A DNA stretch of 50,871 bases, from NCBI GenBank assembly GCA_021845595.1, contig JAJZVV010000017.1:1-50871 (forward strand), given 5' to 3'. This stretch comes from Pseudomonadota bacterium. GTDB lineage: Bacteria > Pseudomonadota > Alphaproteobacteria > Acetobacterales > Acetobacteraceae. Below, in pieces: positions 1 through 6,468 of this stretch. Made by a program: the position numbers and the translations under genes. Position 1 is the stretch's first letter. Each line of letters starts with the position of its first letter. The notes under the pieces were generated by a model. The model searched no databases, had not been told where the DNA came from, and saw nothing but the letters and a program-made list of their open reading frames with translations.

Positions 1-1
1 C

Positions 2-205
2 GAGTTTCCGAGCGGCATCAGCCAGGGCGAGTTGCCGCCGCTTTGGGTCATCGGCGCCGAAGGCGACGGCCAGCTCGTCAACTACCGCGTCAAAGGCAAC
101 CACATGATCGTCGATCGGCTGTTCGCCTCGGCCGAGCTCAAGCTCGGCGGCAAGCATCAGCAGCTCGTGCGGATTGTCCGCACCGACGGGAGGCCGCAGT
201 CGTGA
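2..205 (+). CDS. trbG: P-type conjugative transfer protein TrbG, 3' end only
   Basis: The first 67 codons of readable sequence encode the C-terminal end of TrbG, the VirB9-like outer-membrane-core component of the trb mating-pair-formation channel. The segment contains PLWVIG, the NYRV stretch, the MIVDRLFA motif and a final RIVRTDG, which are typical of the TrbG C-terminus. The gene is cut by the window edge. Its TGA overlaps the GTG start of trbI (GTGA), the tight coupling usual for trb operons. Only the C-terminal portion is seen, so completeness upstream cannot be judged. Confidence 0.85.
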   Translation, partial: EFPSGISQGELPPLWVIGAEGDGQLVNYRVKGNHMIVDRLFASAELKLGGKHQQLVRIVRTDGRPQS

Positions 206-1377
206 CGGATGAACCCCGTCAAGAAGGCGAGCCGAGCGGAGGCAGTCGCCCAGCCGAGGAGATGCGGTTGCGGTCGAGCCGGCCGCCGGTCACTCGTCTA
301 TCGCGAAGAGTCCTCCTCGGCCTGGGCACGGCTGCGGCGCTCGGCATCGGCGGCGCGTTGTTTTTCGCCTTGAAGCCGCAGCATCAGACCACAGGCTCCG
401 AACTCTACAACACCAACAATCGCAACACGCCCGATGGCCTTGCGAATCTTCCGCGAGATTACACCGGGCTGCCCAAGCCAGCGCCACAACTCGGGCCGCC
501 GCTGCCGGGCGATCTCGGCCGGCCGATGGCCAATGCGGGTGTTCCGGCGCCGGGAATGCCCGCGGGAACCGATCCCGAGCAGCAGCGCATTGCACAGGAG
601 CAGGAGGCGGCACGGGTCAGCCATCTCTTCGCTACAACCAATGTCAGCCAAACCATAACCGCCGCTGCGCCGACGCCAGCCGCCTCTCAGGGGCTTGCGG
701 CCTCAAACAGCGGATCGGCCAATCTCACTTCGCAGGATCACAAGCTCGCCTTTCTCAACGGCGCCGTAGACCGGCGCACCACCAGCCTTGACCGCGTTCA
801 GGCACCGGCGAGCAAATACATTCTGCAGGCCGGCGCGGTGATCCCCGCTGCGTTGATCACCGGTTTGCGCTCCGACTTGCCCGGCCAGGTCACCGCTCAG
901 GTGACGGAAGATGTTTACGACAGTCCAACAGGAAAGATCCTACTGATCCCGCAAGGCGCACGCCTGGTCGGGCAGTACGATGCGAAGATCGCTTTCGGGC
1001 AGACACGCGCGCTTCTCGTATGGAATCGCCTGATCATGCCGAACGGCCGTTCGATCGTTCTCGAACGTCAGCCCGGCGCCGACACGGAAGGCTATGCAGG
1101 CCTCGAGGACGAGGTCGACAACCACTGGGGCACGTTGTTCAAGGCGGCGATCCTCTCGACGCTCCTCAGCGTCGGATCGGAAGCCGGCATGAGCGGCAAC
1201 AACAACGGCTCGCTTGCCGAGGCCATTCAGCAAGGGATGTCGCAAAGCGTCAATCAGACCGGCCAGCAGGTGGTCAGCCGCTCGCTCAACATTCAGCCGA
1301 CCATCACAATCCGACCAGGTTTTCCGGTGCGCGTGATGGTCACGCACGACCTTGTCCTCGAACCTTACCGCGCATGA
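202..1377 (+). CDS. trbI: Conjugal transfer protein TrbI (VirB10-like)
   Basis: A 391-residue protein starting at a GTG that overlaps the trbG stop; upstream in-frame codons read through trbG in another frame and are not expected to be coding. It has a short cytoplasmic N-terminus, one membrane segment at about residues 37-57, a Pro/Gly-rich periplasmic linker, and a C-terminal VirB10/TrbI domain with the ILQAGAVIPAALITGL and LIPQGARLVGQYD motifs. VirB10-family proteins span the envelope and link the inner-membrane ATPases to the outer-membrane pore of the type IV secretion channel. Length and motifs suggest an intact gene. It is followed after 10 bp by the DUF2274 gene, as is common in trb operons of integrated elements. 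Confidence 0.95.
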   Translation: MTDEPRQEGEPSGGSRPAEEMRLRSSRPPVTRLSRRVLLGLGTAAALGIGGALFFALKPQHQTTGSELYNTNNRNTPDGLANLPRDYTGLPKPAPQLGPPLPGDLGRPMANAGVPAPGMPAGTDPEQQRIAQEQEAARVSHLFATTNVSQTITAAAPTPAASQGLAASNSGSANLTSQDHKLAFLNGAVDRRTTSLDRVQAPASKYILQAGAVIPAALITGLRSDLPGQVTAQVTEDVYDSPTGKILLIPQGARLVGQYDAKIAFGQTRALLVWNRLIMPNGRSIVLERQPGADTEGYAGLEDEVDNHWGTLFKAAILSTLLSVGSEAGMSGNNNGSLAEAIQQGMSQSVNQTGQQVVSRSLNIQPTITIRPGFPVRVMVTHDLVLEPYRA

Positions 1378-1387
1378 GGCAACGATC

Positions 1388-1657
1388 ATGGCAAAGCTAA
1401 AGCTTGGCACGATTCCGGACGACAAGCCGGTCAAGCTGACGGTCGAACTGCCAGCCGCCATTCACCGTGATCTGGTCGCTTACGGCAATGCGCTTGGTCG
1501 CGAAACCGGCCAGGGCGCCGTCGAGCCCGCGAAGCTGATCGGTCCGATGCTGGCGCGTTTTATGGCGACGGATCGGGCCTTCGCGAAATTGCGGCGCGTC
1601 GGCGCGACGCCGCAGCGCGCCGTCCCAGAAAGGCCCAGCTCAGAAAAGCCGGCGTGA
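1388..1657 (+). CDS. DUF2274 domain protein of trb operon
   Basis: An 89-residue protein starting MAKLKLGTIPDDKPVKL, recognisable as the DUF2274 family found directly downstream of trbI in many mobile elements. The ATG has a GAGG Shine-Dalgarno sequence about seven bases upstream. The middle region (LTVELPAAIHRDLVAY...) resembles ribbon-helix-helix-like sequence, so DNA binding is possible, but that is inference and no function is established. Its 3' end overlaps the convergent LysR gene by 18 bp. It is the last gene of the rightward trb operon. Confidence 0.85.
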   Translation: MAKLKLGTIPDDKPVKLTVELPAAIHRDLVAYGNALGRETGQGAVEPAKLIGPMLARFMATDRAFAKLRRVGATPQRAVPERPSSEKPA

Positions 1658-2527
1658 GAGCGCTTCATCGCGCATGTAAGCGACGAACCGGCCGATAGCC
1701 GGATCTTCCGCCTCCGGACACCACACGAGCTCGACCTGTACCCAAGCATTGTCCTCGCGGATCGGTCGGTAGACGACGCCGGGGAACACCACCTCAGCTT
1801 GGCTGGCGGTGGCGAGCGTGATCCCGAATCCCGCGGCGATAAGTGCGAACACGCTCTGTTTGCTTGCGGCATGGCATTGGAATTTGACACCGCAGCCCAT
1901 GAACGAAGCGTAGAACGCCTGGGCCGACTGACTGTTGTCCCACCCCTGAACGAGGAAGGTTTCCTTCCGCAAGCGCTTCCAATCGAGAGCTTCTTGCTCG
2001 GCGAGCGGATGCTCACACGGGACCGCCGCGACGATCCGCTCGCGGTAGAGCGGTGCCGTCACAGCGTCAGGCCAGAGCGTGTGGCTCGTCATCAGTGCGA
2101 CGTCGACGCGGCGCTCCTGAACGGCCGCCTGAATCTCCCACTCGTTCATTTCCGCAATCGTGAGCCCCACCCTGGGATGCTTTGCCCGCCATCCGGACAG
2201 TAGATCGCAAAGCGGTTCACCGATTGGTGGCATGCGCACCCCAAGGCGGACTTTGCCCACAATGCCGTTGCCGTTCTGATCGCTGGCGTGCCTGATCGCG
2301 TCGAGCTCGGCCAAAGCGCGCTGGATGTGGGCCAATACCGCCTTGCCACCGCTGGTCAGCCGAACCCCGCCATGCCCGCGCTCGAACAATGCAAGGCCGA
2401 GCTCGTCCTCAAATCGACCGACGCGGCGGCTGATCGTGGAGGTGTTGATCCCGAGAGACTTGGCGGCACGGGTGAAGTTTCCTGTCGCCGCCGAGGCCTC
2501 CAGATACATCAGATCGCGGATCTCCAT
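1640..2527 (-). CDS. LysR-family transcriptional regulator
   Basis: A 295-residue protein with an N-terminal winged helix-turn-helix (MEIRDLMYLEASAATGNFTRAAKSLGINTSTISRR) and a LysR effector-binding domain from about residue 85 to the end. The ATG was preferred to an in-frame TTG six codons upstream because it matches the usual LysR N-terminus; neither has a strong ribosome-binding site. LysR genes at this position, between DUF2274 and an AHL synthase, recur on trb-type elements, so it may regulate transfer, but its effector and targets are unknown. It lies downstream of the AHL synthase gene on the same strand (151 bp apart), and its 3' end overlaps the DUF2274 gene tail to tail. Confidence 0.9.
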   Translation of the reverse strand: MEIRDLMYLEASAATGNFTRAAKSLGINTSTISRRVGRFEDELGLALFERGHGGVRLTSGGKAVLAHIQRALAELDAIRHASDQNGNGIVGKVRLGVRMPPIGEPLCDLLSGWRAKHPRVGLTIAEMNEWEIQAAVQERRVDVALMTSHTLWPDAVTAPLYRERIVAAVPCEHPLAEQEALDWKRLRKETFLVQGWDNSQSAQAFYASFMGCGVKFQCHAASKQSVFALIAAGFGITLATASQAEVVFPGVVYRPIREDNAWVQVELVWCPEAEDPAIGRFVAYMRDEALSRRLF

Positions 2528-2678
2528 GTCGGACAAGCTTTGCAAGTTTTACTCTGCGCCTCCCATCTCCGTGTCGGCAGCCGGATCACTGTCGATCGGC
2601 GAAACGGATCGGACGACCAATCGACTCGCCTGCGCCCGTGACCATCACCGCGCCGTCAATCACGACTGCCATCGCGCG

Positions 2679-3347
2679 CTACGCGACTGCCCGCTCCATG
2701 GTCCCATCGTGATGAGAGCGTTCGCGTCGCCCTGCCGCGGCGCTAATCACCGCGCCGTCCAGACGCCCGGCTTCCCGGACGCACTGAAGCCGCTCGCAAG
2801 ACACCTCGAGGTAGCCTGCGACGGCGATCGTTTTTCCGATCGGCCGCGGCGAACCGAGACGGCGCAAAGGCCAGCGCGCGCGGCAAAGAATCCGCTCCAT
2901 CCGCGCGTCCGTCACGGTGACGATATCGGTAAGCTTCCGCATCAAGCCGAACTCGATCATGCCGGCGAAGAGTTCATAGGTCGCTCGCGCGATGCTGCCG
3001 GCCGTCTTTTCGTCTCGGCTGCAGAGATCGACGCCGAAGCGGCTGCTCTCCCAGATCGTGTCGGATGTCGGCGCGGCCTGTCCATCCAAGAGTGCAGGGA
3101 AGGTGTCGCGGAGCATGTTGGGACCGGTCGTCGGCAAGAGCCGGACGCAGCCCTGAACACGACCGTCCGCGTTCCTCTGCAAAAGATAGGCGGGTCGACA
3201 GGCATCGAATTCGTCGATTTCCATGTCGCCGCTGACCTGAACGTCCCAGCCGAGTCGTTCCTTGAAAATCCGGTAACGAAGCCGATGCATTTCCGCGAGA
3301 GCGTCGATGAACTCCGCGTAACGATCGGCGGTAATGAGTTGGATCAT
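2679..3347 (-). CDS. Acyl-homoserine-lactone synthase (LuxI/TraI family)
   Basis: A 222-residue protein that would make an N-acyl-homoserine lactone from SAM and acyl-ACP. The invariant residues of the family are visible: R24, F28, W34, D45, D48, R69, E100 and R103, in the motifs RYRIFKERLGW, EIDEFD, GCVRLLPTTGPNML and WESSRFG. It has an excellent ribosome-binding site (AGGAGG, 4 bases before ATG). The gene lies 95 bp downstream of its cognate luxR-type gene on the same strand, and a lux-box palindrome sits in that gap. Location on an ICE between trb genes and the integrase suggests cell-density control of transfer, as for TraI/TraR of rhizobial plasmids and symbiosis islands. Acyl chain length cannot be deduced. 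Confidence 0.96.
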   Translation of the reverse strand: MIQLITADRYAEFIDALAEMHRLRYRIFKERLGWDVQVSGDMEIDEFDACRPAYLLQRNADGRVQGCVRLLPTTGPNMLRDTFPALLDGQAAPTSDTIWESSRFGVDLCSRDEKTAGSIARATYELFAGMIEFGLMRKLTDIVTVTDARMERILCRARWPLRRLGSPRPIGKTIAVAGYLEVSCERLQCVREAGRLDGAVISAAAGRRERSHHDGTMERAVA

Positions 3348-3359
3348 GTTCGCCTCCTG

Positions 3360-3375
3360 GCAGGATTGGTCCTGC
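3360..3375 (-). promoter_or_regulatory. Inverted repeat abutting the AHL synthase ribosome-binding site
   Basis: GCAGGA-TTGG-TCCTGC is a perfect 6-bp inverted repeat with a 4-base loop, ending two bases before the AGGAGG Shine-Dalgarno sequence of the AHL synthase gene. In the mRNA it would form a small stem just upstream of the ribosome-binding site. A role in translation control or as a protein site is inference. Confidence 0.4.
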
Positions 3376-3408
3376 GCGATTGGAGGCGATCATTGGCGCG
3401 GCCCGCAT

Positions 3409-3426
3409 CCTGTGCAGTTGCACAGG
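3409..3426 (-). promoter_or_regulatory. lux box upstream of the AHL synthase gene
   Basis: CCTGTGCAGTTGCACAGG is a perfect 8-bp inverted repeat with a 2-base centre, the size and symmetry of lux/tra boxes bound by LuxR/TraR dimers (established for the family). It lies 62 bp upstream of the AHL synthase ATG, consistent with a position near -42 of its promoter. This predicts positive autoinduction by the neighbouring LuxR protein. Confidence 0.85.
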
Positions 3427-3441
3427 GGCAGGAACGGGAAC

Positions 3442-4167
3442 TTATTCGGCGATGGATTTAGAAGCGGCCAACCTTGCCACAGCTTGGCAAATTGTTCTGA
3501 CGCCAAATTTTGTTTTTGCATTGTCGAGATGAAACGCCGCCGTACGACGGGAAATGTTTAGCAGGCGTCCAATCTCCCATGCAGATTTGCCTTGTGCGGC
3601 CCATTCGAGGCACTCGAGTTCTCGCGGCGACAACGCGACACCATCAATGACCCGATTGATCGATAGCCTTCGGCGTGCGTGAGCATGAAAATACATCGCC
3701 ATAAGCTGCAGTACGTGTCGATTTTGCTCAATGCAGCGTTGGAAAGTTGGGCGGCGTTCGTCTGCGGCGAACGTGACCGCCGCGACCGGACCGCGTGAGT
3801 CGTGGACGGGCACCGTGAAGCCACAGCGGATCCCGAACGCCGCCGCTTCGTCGAGCAGCGCGCATTGTGGCTTCGACAGACTTTTCGCCTCGAATTCGCG
3901 GCCCCACTCGAACGGTTCTGTGGTCTTCAGCGCGTCGACAATGACGGGGTCAACCCGCTCATAGTGTTCCCGCAGGTAATGATCGGTCCACTCCACCGGA
4001 TAGTTCGAGATGAGTTCAGGCGCATCGCCCTTTCTCGGCGGCATGGAAAGATATGCGAAGCAGCTCAGATCGAGCGCAGCGCCCGCATCGGCGAGAACTG
4101 TTCGGAGCCGTTCGGCGTCGCCGCCGGCGGCAAGGCCATCGATAAACGCTTGGAACACTCGATGCAT
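3442..4167 (-). CDS. LuxR-family AHL-responsive regulator (TraR-like)
   Basis: A 241-residue protein with an N-terminal autoinducer-binding domain and a C-terminal LuxR helix-turn-helix (about residues 179-241, LSPRELECLEWAAQGKSAW...). The conserved ligand-pocket residues are present: W60, Y64, D73, P74 and W88 in YPVEWTDHYL, RVDPV and FEWG. The ATG (MHRVFQAFIDGL) was chosen over a GTG eight codons upstream because it matches the usual start of ICE-borne homologues; neither start has a strong ribosome-binding site. It lies immediately upstream of the AHL synthase gene and should bind the lux box between them when charged with AHL. No accessory antiactivator (TraM-like) is seen in the window. 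Confidence 0.94.
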   Translation of the reverse strand: MHRVFQAFIDGLAAGGDAERLRTVLADAGAALDLSCFAYLSMPPRKGDAPELISNYPVEWTDHYLREHYERVDPVIVDALKTTEPFEWGREFEAKSLSKPQCALLDEAAAFGIRCGFTVPVHDSRGPVAAVTFAADERRPTFQRCIEQNRHVLQLMAMYFHAHARRRLSINRVIDGVALSPRELECLEWAAQGKSAWEIGRLLNISRRTAAFHLDNAKTKFGVRTICQAVARLAASKSIAE

Positions 4168-4646
4168 GTGGTTACCGCAGATTGACAGCACTCATCGCGC
4201 GCCCGGTGGCACGAAGCGATAATCCGTGTGGTTGCCTCCATCGAGATCCGGGGCGTTGCCAATTCGCTGTGAGGCATCACGCGGAGTACCCGGCGGACCA
4301 AGCGCGCCGCCGCTGCACGCCCGGGCTCGATGGCCGGCGAATGGGCGTACCTCGTCTCGGGTGCTGCCCAGGCCCGCACGGCCGCTCCGACCCCACCCAT
4401 CGGACGATCCCAAATTCTAGCGATACGCCGACAAGTCGGAAAGGTCAGTCTCGTCTGCCTGCTTTCTCAATTTGGTCACGAAAGTGACATCCGACATCGC
4501 CGCGGCGACAGCAGCAAATCGGACGAGCAATGGTAGCCCATCCTATTTCTACGCCGTGGCCCGCTACTTCCCGATGGGTCGGTTTTCAGCCTTCCTTCTT
4601 TTGCCAACGATCGCTTTCAATTGTTCGGAACATCGAGGAGAGCGAC
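4168..4646. other. Intergenic region between luxR-type gene and alpA, no gene recognised
   Basis: No convincing coding sequence was found on either strand; the open frames here lack ribosome-binding sites and resemble no family I know. It should hold the divergent promoters of the LuxR and AlpA genes. Two short inverted repeats are visible: GTCAC-GAAA-GTGAC at 4475-4488, and TGTTC-G-GAACA at 4622-4632, which is 14 bp before the alpA ATG and is a candidate operator. The right half (after about 4400) is less GC-rich than the flanks. Confidence 0.6.
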
Positions 4647-4943
4647 ATGGCAGCGGGATTGGAGAAATCGACTAAGCGCACGATACGGCGGCATCAGTTG
4701 CGGGAAATGGTCCCACTCGCCGACAGCACGATCTACGAGATGGAACAGCGCGGCGAGTTCCCGCGACGCTTCGCGCTTTCGCCACGATGCGTCGTGTGGG
4801 ATCTGAGCGAAGTCGAAGCATGGCTCGCGTCGCGGCGATCCGCGCCCATACCTCGTGCGCAACACCCCGACGTCACGCAACGGCGCTCTCGGCCGGTGAA
4901 AGCGCCGGGTCGAGCTCCAAGAGCGGCATCGACGGTGGGTTGA
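4647..4943 (+). CDS. alpA: AlpA-family helix-turn-helix regulator
   Basis: A 98-residue protein whose first 65 residues match the AlpA/prophage regulatory family: RRHQLREMVPLADSTIYEMEQRGEFPRRFAL followed by VVWDLSEVEAWLASR. AlpA proteins are MerR-like DNA binders that act as excisionases or activate integrase genes on P4-like elements (established for E. coli AlpA and related Xis proteins). It starts at an ATG with a GAGGAG ribosome-binding site. Its last 24 codons overlap the 3' end of the convergent integrase gene by 71 bp, so the basic tail (RRSRPVKAPGRAPRAAS) is constrained by both frames. A role in element excision is likely but inferred. Confidence 0.9.
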   Translation: MAAGLEKSTKRTIRRHQLREMVPLADSTIYEMEQRGEFPRRFALSPRCVVWDLSEVEAWLASRRSAPIPRAQHPDVTQRRSRPVKAPGRAPRAASTVG

Positions 4944-6153
4944 GAACAGGGGCATATTTCTGGCCCGCCACCCAAGCGTCGATGATGTTTGACCACTCCT
5001 GCATCATGTGCCGACGCTGCACTTCGTATTCTGCCTTATTGTAGACGCCGCGCGACGAACGGCCGTCCTCATGCGCCAGGCATTTCTCGATCCAATCGCT
5101 GTTGAAGCCCAGTTCGTTTAGCAGCGTCGAGCCCGTTCTCCGCAAGTCGTGGACCGTGAACGGCTCAAGCGGAAGCCCTTCCTTCTTTGCCTGTTCCACC
5201 ACCAGATACGTGACGCGATTGAAGGTGGCGCGAGACATCGGCGCATCGGCGTCGTAGCGCGAAGGCAACACGTACCTGGAGTTGCCAGCACAGGTCTTTA
5301 GGGCGATGAAAATGTCGAGCACCTGACGAGACAGATAGACGTTGTGTGCCTTTGAGCGCTTCATCCGCTCCTTCGGAATCGTCCACACGGCGTTCTCAAA
5401 ATCGACCTCGTCCCAGACGGCGTCCTGCAGCTCGCTCTTGCGCACCATGGTCTGCAGGAAGAGGCGCATGCCGAGCCTAATGGTGGGCAGCGTCGCCACC
5501 TTCTCAAGCTGCTTGAGCATGATCCTGATCTCAGTTGGCGAAAGCGACCGGTCTTTCGGTACGAAGGTCGCGATCGAGGCCGGGCCTACGTCGTCAGCCG
5601 GGTTGGCGACCTTCTCGCCGTGCAGAATTGCGAAGCCGTAAATCTGTTTGACGATATCACGAACATGGATCGCGGTCGCCGGCGCGCCTCGCTCGACGAT
5701 CGCCCCACAATGAGCTCGCAGGTCATCCGGCGTGATTTCCGTCAGAAGCCTGTTGCGCCACGCCGGCAGCAGTTCGCGTTCGAAGATCGCTCGGCGCATC
5801 GCCCGCGTACTGTCCGCCATCGGCGCTGCGGTCAGCCATTTCTCACCGAATTCGCCGAAGCTCCTAGCTTCCAGGAGGCGGCGCTTTTCACGCTGCTTTT
5901 CGATCGCCGGCGATCGCCCCTCGGCGATTGCCCGCTTGGCGTCGATGCACAGCTCACGGGCTCGCGCGAGTGATAGGCCGGCTGGACCATACTTCCCGAA
6001 CGTGACGGTCTCGCGCCGTCCGTTCATGCGGTAGTCGAGCTGAAATGAAAGAGTCCCGGACGGCCGTACGAGCACATACATGCCGTCCCGGTCCGTCACC
6101 TTATAATTTTTCTCTTTTGGTTTCAGGTGCTTAAGAGCTGCATCCGTCAGCAT
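4873..6153 (-). CDS. P4-type site-specific tyrosine integrase
   Basis: A 426-residue tyrosine recombinase. The N-terminal DUF4102 arm-binding domain (MLTDAALKHLKPKEKNYKVTDRDGMYVLV) and the core-binding SAM-like domain precede the catalytic domain from about residue 215. Catalytic residues are visible: Arg in MVRKSEL, His-x-x-Arg in HDLRRT, His in CLAHED and the nucleophile Tyr in GVYNKAEY. The gene is transcribed away from guaA, and its start lies 294 bp from the guaA stop codon. The repeat-rich gap between them is the expected attachment region. Full length and an intact active site suggest that the element may still be able to excise. Its 3' end overlaps alpA tail to tail. Confidence 0.95.
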   Translation of the reverse strand: MLTDAALKHLKPKEKNYKVTDRDGMYVLVRPSGTLSFQLDYRMNGRRETVTFGKYGPAGLSLARARELCIDAKRAIAEGRSPAIEKQREKRRLLEARSFGEFGEKWLTAAPMADSTRAMRRAIFERELLPAWRNRLLTEITPDDLRAHCGAIVERGAPATAIHVRDIVKQIYGFAILHGEKVANPADDVGPASIATFVPKDRSLSPTEIRIMLKQLEKVATLPTIRLGMRLFLQTMVRKSELQDAVWDEVDFENAVWTIPKERMKRSKAHNVYLSRQVLDIFIALKTCAGNSRYVLPSRYDADAPMSRATFNRVTYLVVEQAKKEGLPLEPFTVHDLRRTGSTLLNELGFNSDWIEKCLAHEDGRSSRGVYNKAEYEVQRRHMMQEWSNIIDAWVAGQKYAPVLNPPSMPLLELDPALSPAESAVA

Positions 6154-6333
6154 TTGGGCCTCCTCCTCGAAAAAAAACCGTCAGGCCATTTTCTGGCATC
6201 CTCGTGACAGGATCACTTTTTCTTACAGTAAGTTAGCTCGAAAAAAAGACCGTCAGAGGCCACTCACACCCTGACGGTATCGGACGAAATCGGATTTCGC
6301 AATGGGGAAGCGGACCGTCAGGGAGTCCGTCAG
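6143..6333. repeat. Array of CCGTCAG repeats in the integrase attachment region
   Basis: ACCGTCAG or TCCGTCAG occurs five times in one orientation (6143-6150, 6177-6184, 6249-6256, 6314-6321, 6326-6333) and once inverted (CTGACGGT, 6271-6278). Two copies are embedded in a longer near-duplicate, CTCGAAAAAAA(A/G)-ACCGTCAG followed by GGCCA, about 70 bp apart. Spaced short repeats beside an integrase gene at an attachment site are what arm-type integrase or excisionase sites look like; this role is inferred. Confidence 0.75.
6285..6299. promoter_or_regulatory. 15-bp palindrome in the attachment region
   Basis: CGAAATC-G-GATTTCG is a perfect 7-bp inverted repeat around one central base, lying among the CCGTCAG repeats and upstream of the integrase start. 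It could be an operator for integrase transcription or a further recombination-protein site; neither is established. Confidence 0.45.
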
Positions 6334-6447
6334 CAGCGATCTCTGCCGGCCGATAGTCCCCGAACCTCTCCGAACGATTTTATTTTGTTTATCAGTGTGT
6401 TATGGAGGTTTCCAGGACGCTGTGGGATACCCTCGGAAGGGTCTGAA

Positions 6448-6468
6448 TCATTCCCACTCGATGGTGCC
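6448..6468. other. Predicted attachment core in the guaA 3' end
   Basis: The last codons of guaA (Gly-Thr-Ile-Glu-Trp-Glu-stop) form the presumed recombination core, because the 3' end of guaA is a recurrent target of P4-type integrases. The integrase gene and its repeat array lie directly beyond the stop codon. The second copy of the core should be left of this window, so the direct repeat and its exact length cannot be shown here. Confidence 0.6.

Larger units (their letters stand above)
1..6447. mobile_element. Right end of an integrative and conjugative element (partial) in guaA
   Basis: Conjugation genes (trbG, trbI), a DUF2274 gene, a LysR/AHL synthase/LuxR cassette, an AlpA-type regulator and a P4-type integrase form a contiguous block that ends at the 3' end of guaA. 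Integration of P4-type integrase elements at the 3' end of guaA is established for several ICE and island families, and trb (MPF-T type) genes define a conjugative element. The rest of the element, including the remaining trb genes, relaxase and far attachment site, lies left of the window. The exact edge is inferred from the guaA stop codon and is not proven by a visible direct repeat. Confidence 0.85.

Noticed and set aside
4065-4400. A 111-codon minus-strand frame overlapping the luxR-type gene start
   Set aside because: It has no ribosome-binding site and no recognisable domain, and it overlaps a well-supported gene in another frame.
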